This document shows, one piece after another, positions 11,753 through 20,705 of a DNA stretch of 64,000 nt (positions are counted from its first letter, which is position 1; each line of letters opens with the position of its first letter). The translations under genes and the position numbers were made by a program. The stretch is from Rhizobium esperanzae (lineage in GTDB: Bacteria; Pseudomonadota; Alphaproteobacteria; Rhizobiales; Rhizobiaceae). Below the pieces are notes generated by a model. The model did not search any database. It was given only the letters and a program-made list of their open reading frames with translations, and was not told the DNA's origin. The stretch is from the NCBI RefSeq assembly GCF_002204185.1, contig NZ_MXPU01000002.1, forward strand, positions 370,221 through 434,220, written 5' to 3'.

Positions 11753-12352
11753 TCAGTTGACTAGGAAATGGCCGTTAAAGGCAAGCTCGGAGAGCGGCTT
11801 GCGCTGGCTCGGGACTTCGCGCGCCTGATTGCGTTCGGAAAGAACGCTCTTGTCGGCCAGACGGCCGACGGCAACGCCTGCTTCGACCCGGTAACCCTCG
11901 GGGATATCGAACGTTTTTCTGATGTCCTCATGTTTGATGCCGCCCATGCCGTGGGCATAGAAGCCGGAAAGGCGCGCTTGCAGGGCCAGATATCCCCAGG
12001 CTGCACCGGCGTCGAAGGAATGGGTGTAGCTCGGCTTTTCCTCGCCGGATCCAGCAACGCCGGTGAAACTGCGTGACACGAGGAAGATCAGCGCCGACGC
12101 GTTCCTGGCCCATTCCTGATTGGCATCGACGAGCAGTGTGACGAATTTCTCCCAGTGCTCAGAGCCCTTGAGGGCATAGATGAAGCGCCAGGGCTGCTGG
12201 TTGGAAGAGGACGGCGCCCAATGGGCGGCTTCGAGCAGGCTGAGCAGTTGTGCCTCCTCAATGATTTCGCCGGTAAAGGCGCGGGGCGACCAGCGGTCGA
12301 GAAACATCGGATCGATCGGATATTGGGATTCGCGGTTATTGCTCTGCGTCAT
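11753..12352 (-). CDS. Nitroreductase-family oxidoreductase
   Basis: Probable FMN-dependent NAD(P)H oxidoreductase of the nitroreductase superfamily, 199 residues. The FMN-binding N-terminal pattern is visible: DRWSPRAFTGE near residue 20 (SxRxF type) and AAHWAPSSSNQQPWRFI near residue 42; GAAWGYLALQARLSGFYAHGMGG near 115 is the second conserved block. The physiological substrate cannot be predicted. Monocistronic, convergent with gyrB across a strong terminator. Confidence 0.88.
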   Translation of the reverse strand: MTQSNNRESQYPIDPMFLDRWSPRAFTGEIIEEAQLLSLLEAAHWAPSSSNQQPWRFIYALKGSEHWEKFVTLLVDANQEWARNASALIFLVSRSFTGVAGSGEEKPSYTHSFDAGAAWGYLALQARLSGFYAHGMGGIKHEDIRKTFDIPEGYRVEAGVAVGRLADKSVLSERNQAREVPSQRKPLSELAFNGHFLVN

Positions 12353-12388
12353 GCTTGTTCCAGGGTTGGGGCATAAAAATCGTTGAGG

Positions 12389-12673
12389 TCAATCGGTCCA
12401 GACGATGTCGAGTTCCTCGCGGAAGGCGAAACGCTTCAGATGATCGTCGATCACCCCCTGCATCCTTGCCTGCTGGTCGGGATCGGCAACGGAAAGCGTC
12501 ATGGTGAGCGCTGCATCGTCGGCGGCGAATGTCACCTCAGCGCTATCGCTGAACGGCACCCGGCCCTTATGCGGATCGAAATCGACGCTGAACTTGTGGC
12601 TCCAGTGTTTGCAGAGCTGCTGCAGGTAGCGGCTCGCATGTTCGGTGCGTACGACGGCCTTGGAGAGGTGCAT
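12389..12673 (-). CDS. DUF2218 family protein
   Basis: A 94-residue protein of the DUF2218 family, function unknown. Conserved features are the N-terminal segment AVVRTEHASRYLQQLCKHWSHKF, a short beta-rich middle and the C-terminal HLKRFAFREELDIVWTD. The frame stays open upstream to 12841, but that extension lies inside a RIME repeat; the ATG at 12673 follows a GATGGAG site and matches family length. It lies 36 nt upstream of the nitroreductase gene and may be cotranscribed with it. Confidence 0.8.
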   Translation of the reverse strand: MHLSKAVVRTEHASRYLQQLCKHWSHKFSVDFDPHKGRVPFSDSAEVTFAADDAALTMTLSVADPDQQARMQGVIDDHLKRFAFREELDIVWTD

Positions 12674-12700
12674 ATCGAACTCCATCTCATCTTGGACAAG

Positions 12701-12804
12701 AGCATGTCGCGTAAAACTGTGCAGCGGTTTTGCGGTAACGACATGCGTAAAACAAGGACTTAAAGCGTGGATCAAGCGAATCTGAAAGATCGTGACGCGC
12801 TTTA
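12701..12804. repeat. RIME element, copy 1
   Basis: About 104 bp running from AGCATGTCGCG to CGACGCGCTTTA-type ends, with the internal block GCAGCGGTTTTGCGGTAACG and a CATGCGTAAAACAA segment. It closely matches the copy at 16895-16998 and the Rhizobium-specific intergenic mosaic element known from rhizobial chromosomes. Ends form imperfect palindromes. It separates the DUF2218 gene from the glutathionyl-hydroquinone reductase pseudogene. Confidence 0.85.
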
Positions 12805-12951
12805 GAGCCAAGTCATATTTCCTGCTTCGCCGGCTTGGCAAGCGCAGCGTCGTCGCAGTTGGGTGGACGGACTGTCTCCATAAAAGCGGCCTTACGCACG
12901 CGCCGAAGCAGAGTAATGGACTGCTTCAATCAATCGGTCGGAGAAATGCGC

Positions 12952-13889
12952 ATGCTGGTGAACGGGAAATGGACGGAAGACTGGCAGCCCGTTCAGGCAA
13001 AGGATGAAAAAGGCGGCTTCGTCAGGCAGATTTCGAGTTTCCGCAATTGGGTGACGCCGGATGGCAGCGCCGGGCCGACGGGCGAGGGCGGTTTTGAAGC
13101 CGGCCTCGGCCGCTATCATCTCTACGTCGCCTACATCTGCCCCTGGGCCTCGCGCACCCTGATCGGCCGTAAGCTCAAGGGTTTGGAAGACGTCATTTCC
13201 ATCTCCGTCGTCGAACCGGCGCTGACAAAGCAGGGCTGGCGCTTCGGTGACTATCCCGGTGCGACGCAGGATCATGTCAACGGCACGACCTACATGCATG
13301 AAATCTATACGAGGGCAGCGCCTGACTTCAGCGGCCGCGCCACCGTGCCGGTTCTTTGGGACTCGTCAACAATGAATCGGCCGATATCCTGCGCATGCTG
13401 AACAGCGGCTTCGGCGATCTGGCGAAAAATCCGATTGACCTTTATCCCATCGAAAGACGCGCCGAGATCGATGCTTTCAACCAACGCATCTATCCCGCCC
13501 TCAACAACGGGGTCTATCGCGCCGGTTTCGCCACCACGCAGATCGCCTATGAGGAAGCCTTCGCCGATGTCTTCTCCTGCCTCGATTGGATCGAACCGAA
13601 ATTCGAAGGCAGGTCTTTCCTCTTCGCGGATCACCCCACGGAAAGCGATATCCGCCTTTTCGTCACGCTGGTGCGCTTCGACGTCGCCTATCACGGCGTC
13701 TTCAAATGCAATCTGCGCCGGCTTTCGGATTATGCCAATTTGCGCGCCTTCTGCCGGCGCATGCTGGATTGGCCGGGCATTGCCGAAACGGTGAATCTCG
13801 ACCACATCAAGCGTGGCTACTACTCGGTCGAAAGCCTGAACCCGACGAAAATCGTTCCTGCCGGGCCGGATCTCTCCGAAATTTTCTAG
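12952..13889 (+). pseudogene. Glutathionyl-hydroquinone reductase (ECM4/YqjG family), frameshifted
   Basis: Two frames together encode one ECM4/YqjG-type glutathione transferase. The first, 12952 to about 13364, contains the thioredoxin-fold part with the catalytic-cysteine motif YICPWASRTLIGRKL and ends in the conserved TVPVLWD. The second frame, from about 13365 to 13889, resumes at VNNESADILRMLNSGF and runs through the helical C-terminal domain to the end (HIKRGYYSVESLNPTKIVP). Family members have about six residues between WD and VNNES; only 2 nt remain here, so about 16 nt are missing and the frame is lost. The upstream half alone would run on only to 13401. Start chosen at ATG 12952 behind a GGAGA site. 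Either a true pseudogene or a sequence error. Confidence 0.85.
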
Positions 13890-13984
13890 GAACGCCGTAC
13901 CGCTTCCGGGCAAAGCCGTAATGACACCGATGAATAATTCGTTCATAGGTGGCTGCAAATTCGTTTTCGATGAGGAGGCATTCC

Positions 13985-14827
13985 ATGAAGCTGATGCGTG
14001 TTGGCGAAGCAGGTCGTGAAAAACCGGCGCTTCTCGATGCCGATGGCAAGATCCGCGATCTCTCGGCGCATGTCGCCGATATCGGCGGCGAGGCAATCTC
14101 GCCGGCGGGCCTTGCGAGGATCGCCGCGCTCGATCCGAAGATTCTTCCGGAGCTTGCTCCCGGCCGGATCGGCGCCTGCGTCGCCGGTACCGGCAAATTC
14201 ATCTGCATCGGCCTGAATTTCTCCGACCATGCCGCCGAAACCGGCGCCACCGTGCCGCCCGAACCGGTGATCTTCATGAAGGCGACTTCGGCGATCGTTG
14301 GCCCGAACGACACCGTTCTCATCCCGCGCGGCTCCGAGAAAACCGACTGGGAAGTCGAACTCGGCGTCGTCATCGGCAAGACGGCAAAATATGTCAGCGA
14401 AGCCGAGGCCCTCGACCACGTCGCCGGCTACTGCGTGTCGCATGACGTGTCCGAACGCGCCTTTCAGACGGAACGCGCCGGCCAGTGGACCAAGGGCAAG
14501 TCCTGTGACACCTTCGGCCCGATTGGACCCTGGCTGGTCACCAAGGATGAGATTGCCGATCCGCAGAATCTCGGCATGTGGTTGAAGGTCAACGGCCAGA
14601 CGATGCAGAACGGTTCGTCCAAGACCATGGTCTATGGCGTCGCCCACATCGTTTCCTATCTCAGCCAGTTCATGTCGCTGCATCCCGGCGATGTCATCTC
14701 GACGGGGACGCCGCCCGGCGTCGGCATGGGCATGAAGCCGCCGCGCTACCTCAGGGATGGCGATGTCGTGGAACTCGGCATCGAAGGTCTCGGCAGCCAG
14801 AAGCAGAGCTTCGTTGCCGATCGTTAA
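13985..14827 (+). CDS. Fumarylacetoacetate hydrolase family protein
   Basis: Divalent-metal-dependent C-C hydrolase of the FAH family, 280 residues. Typical blocks: ICIGLNFSDHAAETG near residue 75, the metal-binding acidic residues in TDWEVELGVVIG near residue 122, SHDVSERAFQ near 155 and the C-terminal STGTPPGVGMGMKPPRYL. This subgroup includes 2,4-diketo-3-deoxy-L-fuconate hydrolase and proteins annotated as ureidoglycolate lyase; sequence alone does not choose. The ATG at 13985 follows a strong GAGGAGG site. No neighbouring sugar or purine catabolic genes are present to indicate a pathway. Confidence 0.87.
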   Translation: MKLMRVGEAGREKPALLDADGKIRDLSAHVADIGGEAISPAGLARIAALDPKILPELAPGRIGACVAGTGKFICIGLNFSDHAAETGATVPPEPVIFMKATSAIVGPNDTVLIPRGSEKTDWEVELGVVIGKTAKYVSEAEALDHVAGYCVSHDVSERAFQTERAGQWTKGKSCDTFGPIGPWLVTKDEIADPQNLGMWLKVNGQTMQNGSSKTMVYGVAHIVSYLSQFMSLHPGDVISTGTPPGVGMGMKPPRYLRDGDVVELGIEGLGSQKQSFVADR

Positions 14828-15031
14828 CGACACTTCCTCAGCGGAACCTTAAGCTTTCCGTTCTATGGTGATGCCAGAGATCAACTCTCTGGCATTTCCT
14901 GTGCAGGCCTGGGACGTTCATGTTGCTGTGCAACAAAAACCTGTTAGTCTGCGTTACGTGCCAGCGTGCGGAAAGAGCTCGATGTCTATCAAGCGACGTC
15001 ATCTTTCCGATAGAGAAAGGCAGCGCCTTCT

Positions 15032-16309
15032 ATGTTCTATCAGCTTTATGAATTGAATCATGCCGCCATGGCGCCGTTTCGCGCCGCGGCTGACATCATG
15101 CGGTTCGCCTATGCCAATCCGCTGAATCCGTTCGCCCAGACGCCGTTCGGCCGTACGATGGCGGCAAGCCTCGAAATGTTCGAGCGTACGACGCGCCGCT
15201 ACGGGAAACCGGAATTCGGATTGAAGCAGACGGTGATCGGCGATCAGACGGTTTCCGTTCGCGAGGAGATCGTCTGGTCGCGATCCTTTTGCAACCTTCT
15301 GCATTTCTCGCGCAACATTCCGCCCGGCCGCGCCAGCGATCCGCGCATCCTGATTGTTGCGCCGATGTCCGGCCACTATGCGACGCTGCTGCGCGGCACT
15401 GTCGAGGCGTTGCTGCCGAGCGCCGATGTCTACATCACCGACTGGATCGACGCCCGCATGGTGCCGATGACGGAAGGCACCTTCGATTTCGACGATTACG
15501 TCGACTATGTCATCGAGATGCTGCATTTCCTCGGTCACGACACGCATGTGATCGCCGTCTGTCAGCCGTCGGTGCCGGTGCTGGTCGCAGCCGCGGTGAT
15601 GGAGGAGGCCCAGGATCCGCTGTCGCCGTCATCGATGACGCTGATGGGTGGGCCGATCGACACGCGCATCAACCCGACGGCGGTCAACAAGCTCGCCCAG
15701 GAGCGGTCGCTGCAATGGTTTTCCGACAATGTCATCATGAACGTGCCCTGGCCGCAGCCGGGCTTCATGCGGCCTGTCTATCCGGGTTTCCTGCAGCTGT
15801 CGGGCTTCATGTCTATGAACCTCGACCGGCACCTCGTCGCTCACAAGGAGTTCTTCATGCATCTCGTGAAGAACGACGGCGAGCCGGAAAAACATCGCGA
15901 TTTCTATGACGAATATCTCGCCGTCATGGATCTGACCGCCGAATTCTATCTGCAGACGGTGGAACAGGTCTTCATGAAGCATTCGCTGCCGAAGGGCGAA
16001 TTGATGCACCGCGGCAAGCGCGTCGATCCGGCGGCGATCCGCAAGGTCGCGCTCCTGACCGTCGAGGGCGAGAATGACGACATTTCCGGCGTCGGCCAGA
16101 CCAGAGCGGCGCAGACCATCTGCGTCAACATCCCCGAAGATATGCGCATGCACTATCTCCAGCCGGATGTCGGCCACTACGGCGTTTTCAACGGTTCGCG
16201 ATTCCGCCGCGAGATCGCGCCGCGCATCGTCAATTTCGTCCGCCAGCATTCCCGCGCCGCCGTCAAACGCCCCGTGCAGCGCGTCATCAAGGGTGGACGG
16301 ACAGCGTGA
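15032..16309 (+). CDS. phaZ: Intracellular polyhydroxyalkanoate depolymerase
   Basis: Degrades stored poly-3-hydroxybutyrate in cytoplasmic granules. The 425-residue protein is of the intracellular PhaZ1 type: N-terminal MFYQLYELNHAAMAPFRA, an alpha/beta-hydrolase core, and a lipase-box-like VCQPS at residues 176-180 in which Cys177 replaces the nucleophilic serine, as known for this depolymerase class. A plausible catalytic Asp lies in LTVEGENDDISG and His in DVGHYGVFNG. Preceded by a 204-bp gap; monocistronic as far as can be seen. Confidence 0.93.
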   Translation: MFYQLYELNHAAMAPFRAAADIMRFAYANPLNPFAQTPFGRTMAASLEMFERTTRRYGKPEFGLKQTVIGDQTVSVREEIVWSRSFCNLLHFSRNIPPGRASDPRILIVAPMSGHYATLLRGTVEALLPSADVYITDWIDARMVPMTEGTFDFDDYVDYVIEMLHFLGHDTHVIAVCQPSVPVLVAAAVMEEAQDPLSPSSMTLMGGPIDTRINPTAVNKLAQERSLQWFSDNVIMNVPWPQPGFMRPVYPGFLQLSGFMSMNLDRHLVAHKEFFMHLVKNDGEPEKHRDFYDEYLAVMDLTAEFYLQTVEQVFMKHSLPKGELMHRGKRVDPAAIRKVALLTVEGENDDISGVGQTRAAQTICVNIPEDMRMHYLQPDVGHYGVFNGSRFRREIAPRIVNFVRQHSRAAVKRPVQRVIKGGRTA

Positions 16310-16453
16310 TTCAGTAACGTCTGAATTAGCAACGTCGATTCAAGGCTTTGTCCGATTTCGCCGGCAATCGTCTTGAAGGCGGTTCTTGCGGTTACCACAT
16401 CGATTTCCAGCGTTCGGCATCTTGCCGGGCGCCGAAAGCGAGGATACCGCACG

Positions 16454-16888
16454 ATGAACCAGTCAGCATTGCTTCGACCGGATTGGACTCCGGCTACCAT
16501 TGCCCTGATGATTCTCGGCTTCATGGTTTTCTGGCCTCTGGGTCTGGCCATGCTTGCCTATATCATCTTCGGCGATCGTCTGCGCGGCTTCAAGCGCGAC
16601 GTCAACCAGGCGACCGATGGTTTCTTTGCCTCCTGCCGCCGTTCGCATGGCCGTCACCGCCCGCATTTCTCGACCGGCAATGTCGCCTTCGACGACTGGC
16701 GTAAGGCCGAGCTCGACCGGATCGAGGAAGAGCGCCGCAAGCTCGACGAAATGCGCGAGGAATTCGACGAATATCTGCGTGAACTCCGCCGCGCCAAGGA
16801 CCAGGAAGAGTTTGATCGCTTCATGCGTGACCGCAAGAACGCCAAGCGCGACGACAACGGCCCGGTGGCGGAGTTCCAGACGCCGTGA
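16454..16888 (+). CDS. DUF2852 family membrane protein
   Basis: A 144-residue protein of the rhizobial DUF2852 family. One hydrophobic segment at about residues 14-38 (TIALMILGFMVFWPLGLAMLAYIIF) is followed by a strongly charged region, residues 85-130, rich in Glu, Arg and Lys with heptad-like spacing (ELDRIEEERRKLDEMREEFDEYL is part of it) that probably forms a cytoplasmic coiled coil. ATG 16454 begins the family-like MNQSALLRPDW; a longer frame from 16373 is unlikely. Function unknown. Confidence 0.85.
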   Translation: MNQSALLRPDWTPATIALMILGFMVFWPLGLAMLAYIIFGDRLRGFKRDVNQATDGFFASCRRSHGRHRPHFSTGNVAFDDWRKAELDRIEEERRKLDEMREEFDEYLRELRRAKDQEEFDRFMRDRKNAKRDDNGPVAEFQTP

Positions 16889-16894
16889 AGGCTT

Positions 16895-16998
16895 AAAGCA
16901 TGTCGCGCAAACGTGTGAAGCGGTTTTGCGGCAACGACATGCGTAAACAAAGACCTGAAGCGCAAGGAGCGAATCTGAAAGATCGCGACGCGCTTTAG
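16895..16998. repeat. RIME element, copy 2
   Basis: About 104 bp from AAAGCATGTCGCGCAAACG to GCGACGCGCTTTAG, with the internal GAAGCGGTTTTGCGGCAACG block shared with the copy at 12701-12804. It begins immediately after the DUF2852 stop codon, in the same orientation as copy 1. Confidence 0.88.
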
Positions 16999-17012
16999 GC
17001 GATGACATAATG

Positions 17013-17039
17013 ACCGGCATCTCGCGATGCCGGTTTTTC
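17013..17039 (+). terminator. Terminator after DUF2852 gene and RIME
   Basis: Inverted repeat ACCGGCAT (17013-17020) / ATGCCGGT (17027-17034) with a 6-nt loop, followed by five T. It ends transcription from the DUF2852 gene before the metallopeptidase gene. Confidence 0.75.
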
Positions 17040-17097
17040 CATGCCACCTGCCTCGCAAATCGTGTAGATTCACCGGCGAATCGTATTAGAAAACCCC

Positions 17098-17856
17098 ATG
17101 TTTCCGCTTCTGAAGACACGGCCAAAGGCGCGAAAGCCGGTTCCGCCCGAAACGCGGACGCTCGATGTCGCCGGCCGGCTCATGCCGCTGACCATCAAGC
17201 AGCACGATCAGGCAACCCGTATCACGCTTCGCATCGAGCCGGGCGGTCGGGCCCTGAAGATGACGGTGCCGAGAGGCCTTGCGGCGCGGGAGGTCAATGC
17301 TTTCCTCGATCGGCACCAGGGGTGGCTGCTGACCAAGCTTGCCAAGTTTTCGACCGATACCGGCTTAAGCGACGGCAGCAAGATCCTCCTGCGCGGCGTT
17401 TCCCATCTCATCGAGCACACCGGCAGCCTGCGCGGCTTGACGGAGGTGGTCTCCGTGGATGGCAGTCCTGTGCTGCGCGTCAGCGGGCTGCCCGAACATG
17501 TCGGACGGCGCACCGCGGCCTTCCTCAAGAAAGAGGCGCGCGCCGATCTCGAACGGTTGGCGGCGATGCATGCGGCAACGATCAGGGCGCCGATCCGCTC
17601 GATTTCGATGAAGGATACCCGCAGCCGCTGGGGCTCCTGCTCGTCGGAGGGAAATTTGAGTTTCTCCTGGCGTATCGTCATGGCGCCGCCTTCGGTGATC
17701 GATTATCTCGCCGCTCACGAAGTCGCCCATCTCAAGGAGATGAATCACGGCCCTCGCTTCTGGGCGCTTTGCAAGAAGCTTTGCCCTGGCATGGAGGAAG
17801 CGAAATTGTGGCTGAAGCGGCACGGCAGCCAGCTGCACGCCATTGATTTCGATTAG
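17098..17856 (+). CDS. YgjP-type (WLM/DUF45) zinc metallopeptidase
   Basis: A 252-residue protein of the YgjP/DUF45 metallopeptidase-like family. The conserved SRWGSCSSEGNLSFSWRIVMAP block near residue 178 is followed by the zinc-binding HEVAHLKEMNHGPRFW motif near residue 205, whose two histidines, glutamate and downstream histidine match the gluzincin-like pattern. No signal peptide is seen, so it should be cytoplasmic. The substrate is unknown for the family. The start lacks a clear ribosome-binding site. Confidence 0.88.
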   Translation: MFPLLKTRPKARKPVPPETRTLDVAGRLMPLTIKQHDQATRITLRIEPGGRALKMTVPRGLAAREVNAFLDRHQGWLLTKLAKFSTDTGLSDGSKILLRGVSHLIEHTGSLRGLTEVVSVDGSPVLRVSGLPEHVGRRTAAFLKKEARADLERLAAMHAATIRAPIRSISMKDTRSRWGSCSSEGNLSFSWRIVMAPPSVIDYLAAHEVAHLKEMNHGPRFWALCKKLCPGMEEAKLWLKRHGSQLHAIDFD

Positions 17857-17931
17857 ACCCAAGCCCCGCTAAATACAGCTTTCCATGCAAATTGGCTCGA
17901 CTCTTGCAGCATTTCGTGTCACTTCGCTGCC

Positions 17932-18600
17932 ATGAAACTCGATATCAAGATCTGTGGCTTGAAGACGCCCGAAGCGATCGATCGGGCGCTGAAACGCGGC
18001 GCGACCCATATCGGTTTTATCTTTTTCGGAAAGAGCCCGCGTTACGTCGAGCCCGATGTGGCGGCAAAGCTCGCCGAACCGGCGCGCGGCAAGGCGAAGA
18101 TCGTCGCCGTCGTCGTCGATCCCACCAATGACGATCTGGACGAGATCGTCTCGCTGCTGAAGCCGGATATTCTACAGCTCCACGGCAACGAGAGTCCCGA
18201 ACATGTGCTGACGATCAAGGCGCTCTATGGCCTGCCTGTCATGAAAGTCTTTTCCGTGCGCACGGCCGACGATCTCAGGCGCGTCGAAGCCTATATCGGT
18301 ATTGCCGACCGTTTCCTCTTTGATGCGAAAGCGCCGAAGGGTTCGGAACTGCCTGGCGGCAACGGGATTTCCTTCGACTGGAGCCTTCTCGGCTGGCTCG
18401 ACGGCTGCATCGACTACATGCTCTCCGGTGGCCTGAACAAGAACAATGTCGCGGATGCGCTTGTGAAGACCAAGGCACGTGGTATCGACGTCTCCTCGGG
18501 TGTCGAAATTGAGCCCGGCGTGAAAAGCGTCGCAATGATCGATGAATTTTTTGATGCGGTCGAAAGGGCGGAGACGCTTGTGACGGCCTCAGGGAGTTGA
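17932..18600 (+). CDS. trpF: Phosphoribosylanthranilate isomerase
   Basis: TIM-barrel enzyme for the third step of tryptophan synthesis from anthranilate, PRA to CdRP. The 222-residue protein has the KICGLKT motif at residues 6-12 (catalytic Cys), [12 protein letters not shown] near residue 28, LQLHGNE near 83 and the phosphate-binding [10 protein letters not shown] and GIDVSSGVE near residues 165-190. First gene of a trpF-trpB-trpA-accD-folC run; its stop is followed by the GTG of trpB after 2 nt. Confidence 0.96.
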   Translation: MKLDIKICGLKTPEAIDRALKRGATHIGFIFFGKSPRYVEPDVAAKLAEPARGKAKIVAVVVDPTNDDLDEIVSLLKPDILQLHGNESPEHVLTIKALYGLPVMKVFSVRTADDLRRVEAYIGIADRFLFDAKAPKGSELPGGNGISFDWSLLGWLDGCIDYMLSGGLNKNNVADALVKTKARGIDVSSGVEIEPGVKSVAMIDEFFDAVERAETLVTASGS

Positions 18601-18602
18601 GA

Positions 18603-19823
18603 GTGAACGAAACGCCTAAACCGAATTCCTTCCGTTCCGGGCCTGATGAAGATGGCCGCTTCGGCATCTATGGCGGTCGTTTCGTTGCCGAAACGCTGAT
18701 GCCGTTGATTCTCGACCTGCAGGACGAGTGGAGCAAGGCGAAGAACGATGCGGCCTTCCAGGCGGAACTGAAGCATCTTGGCGCGCACTATATCGGCCGG
18801 CCGAGCCCGCTTTATTTCGCTGAACGGCTGACGGCCGAACTCGGCGGCGCGAGGATCTATTTCAAGCGCGAGGAGTTGAACCACACCGGTTCGCACAAGA
18901 TCAACAACTGCATCGGCCAGATCCTGCTCGCCAAGCGCATGGGCAAGGCGCGGATCATTGCCGAGACCGGCGCCGGTCAGCATGGCGTTGCCTCCGCGAC
19001 CGTCGCCGCCCGCTTCGGCCTTCCCTGCGTCGTCTACATGGGCGCGACCGATGTCGAGCGTCAGGCGCCGAACGTTTTCCGCATGAAGCTGCTCGGTGCC
19101 GAGGTCAAACCGGTAACAGCCGGTAGCGGCACGCTGAAGGACGCGATGAACGAGGCGCTCCGCGACTGGGTCACCAATGTCGAGGATACCTATTACTTGA
19201 TCGGCACGGCGGCCGGTCCGCATCCCTATCCGGAGATGGTCCGCGATTTCCAGTCCGTGATCGGCGCGGAAGCGAAAGAGCAGATTCTGGCTGCCGAAGG
19301 CCGCCTGCCGGATCTCGTCGTCGCTGCCGTCGGCGGCGGTTCGAATGCGATCGGCATCTTCCACCCCTTCCTGGACGATTCCTCCGTGAAGATCGTCGGC
19401 GTCGAAGCCGGCGGCAAGGGCCTGCAGGGCGACGAACATTGCGCCTCGATCACCGCAGGCTCTCCGGGCGTTCTGCACGGCAACCGCACCTATCTGCTGC
19501 AGGATGGCGACGGCCAGATTAAGGAAGGCCATTCGATTTCGGCCGGTCTCGATTATCCCGGCATCGGCCCCGAACATTCCTGGCTGAGCGATATCGGCCG
19601 CGTCGATTACGTGCCGATCATGGACCACGAGGCGCTCGAGGCTTTCCAGACCCTGACCCGCCTCGAAGGCATCATTCCGGCGCTCGAGGCCGCGCATGCG
19701 ATCGCCGAGGTCATCAAGCGCGCGCCGACGATGGGCAAGGACGAGATCATCCTGATGAACCTCTCCGGCCGAGGCGACAAGGATATCTTCACCGTCGGCA
19801 AGATTCTGGGAATGGGACTGTAA
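18603..19823 (+). CDS. trpB: Tryptophan synthase beta chain
   Basis: PLP enzyme condensing indole with serine. At 406 residues it has standard TrpB features: [12 protein letters not shown] near residue 20, [11 protein letters not shown] near residue 92 with the PLP lysine, [11 protein letters not shown] near residue 120, and the phosphate-binding GGGSNAIG near residue 240. The start is set at GTG 18603 because AGGGAG lies 6 nt upstream; an in-frame TTG 6 nt earlier overlaps the trpF stop. Forms the alpha2beta2 complex with the trpA product downstream. Confidence 0.96.
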   Translation: MNETPKPNSFRSGPDEDGRFGIYGGRFVAETLMPLILDLQDEWSKAKNDAAFQAELKHLGAHYIGRPSPLYFAERLTAELGGARIYFKREELNHTGSHKINNCIGQILLAKRMGKARIIAETGAGQHGVASATVAARFGLPCVVYMGATDVERQAPNVFRMKLLGAEVKPVTAGSGTLKDAMNEALRDWVTNVEDTYYLIGTAAGPHPYPEMVRDFQSVIGAEAKEQILAAEGRLPDLVVAAVGGGSNAIGIFHPFLDDSSVKIVGVEAGGKGLQGDEHCASITAGSPGVLHGNRTYLLQDGDGQIKEGHSISAGLDYPGIGPEHSWLSDIGRVDYVPIMDHEALEAFQTLTRLEGIIPALEAAHAIAEVIKRAPTMGKDEIILMNLSGRGDKDIFTVGKILGMGL

Positions 19824-19826
19824 GAC

Positions 19827-20666
19827 ATGACCGCACGCATGGACAAACGCTTCGCCGAGCTGAAGGCCGAGGGCCGTCCGGCGCTCGTGACCTATTTCAT
19901 GGGCGGCGATCCTGACTACGATACCTCTCTCGGCATCATGAAAGCATTGCCGGAAGCAGGTTCCGACATCATCGAGCTCGGCATGCCCTTTTCCGATCCG
20001 ATGGCCGACGGTCCGGCGATCCAACTGGCCGGTCAGCGAGCGCTGAAAGGCGGCCAGACGCTGAAGAAGACGCTGCAGCTGGCGGCAGACTTCCGCAAGA
20101 GCAACGACGCGACGCCGATCGTGATGATGGGCTATTACAATCCGATCTACATCTACGGCGTCGAGACGTTCCTCGATGATGCGCTGGCCGCCGGTATCGA
20201 CGGCCTGATCGTCGTCGACCTGCCGCCGGAGATGGATGACGAACTCTGCATTCCGGCGATCCGCAAGGGCATCAACTTCATCCGCTTGGCGACGCCGACC
20301 ACCGACGAAAAGCGTCTGCCCGCTGTGTTGAAGAACACCTCCGGCTTCGTCTACTACGTGTCGATGAACGGCATCACCGGTTCGGCACTGCCCGATCCGT
20401 CGCTGGTTTCCGGCGCCGTCCAGCGTATCAAGCAGCATACGGAGCTGCCCGTCTGCGTCGGCTTCGGCGTCAAGACGGCGGAGCACGCGAAGGTGATCGG
20501 CGGCTCTGCCGACGGCGTCGTCGTCGGCACCGCCATCGTCAATCAGGTCGCAACCAGTTTGACGAAAGACGGAAAGGCGACGGCCGACACGGTTCAGGCA
20601 GTCGCAACGTTGGTGCGCGGCCTCTCATCGGGAGCACGTTCGGCGCGCCTTGTTGCTGCCGAATAG
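19827..20666 (+). CDS. trpA: Tryptophan synthase alpha chain
   Basis: Cleaves indole-3-glycerol phosphate and channels indole to TrpB. The 279-residue TIM barrel shows [15 protein letters not shown] near residue 53, containing the catalytic Glu/Asp region ([11 protein letters not shown]), [11 protein letters not shown] near residue 104, DLPPEM near 132 and [10 protein letters not shown] near 213. It starts 3 nt after the trpB stop. Confidence 0.96.
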   Translation: MTARMDKRFAELKAEGRPALVTYFMGGDPDYDTSLGIMKALPEAGSDIIELGMPFSDPMADGPAIQLAGQRALKGGQTLKKTLQLAADFRKSNDATPIVMMGYYNPIYIYGVETFLDDALAAGIDGLIVVDLPPEMDDELCIPAIRKGINFIRLATPTTDEKRLPAVLKNTSGFVYYVSMNGITGSALPDPSLVSGAVQRIKQHTELPVCVGFGVKTAEHAKVIGGSADGVVVGTAIVNQVATSLTKDGKATADTVQAVATLVRGLSSGARSARLVAAE

Positions 20667-20705
20667 TTTGCCCACATTGGCACTAGTCAGTTAGGAGAAT
20701 TCGAG

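Noticed and set aside
12674..12841. N-terminal extension of the DUF2218 gene
   Set aside because: The extension is the translation of a RIME repeat; the downstream ATG has a good ribosome-binding site and family length.
14865..15056. A 63-codon plus-strand frame before phaZ
   Set aside because: Overlaps the phaZ start, has no ribosome-binding site and no recognisable sequence; the gap is more likely the phaZ promoter region.
18414..20486. A 690-codon minus-strand open frame opposite trpF/trpB/trpA
   Set aside because: Shadow of three well-identified trp genes; the translation is rich in Arg, Asp and Ala without domain motifs.
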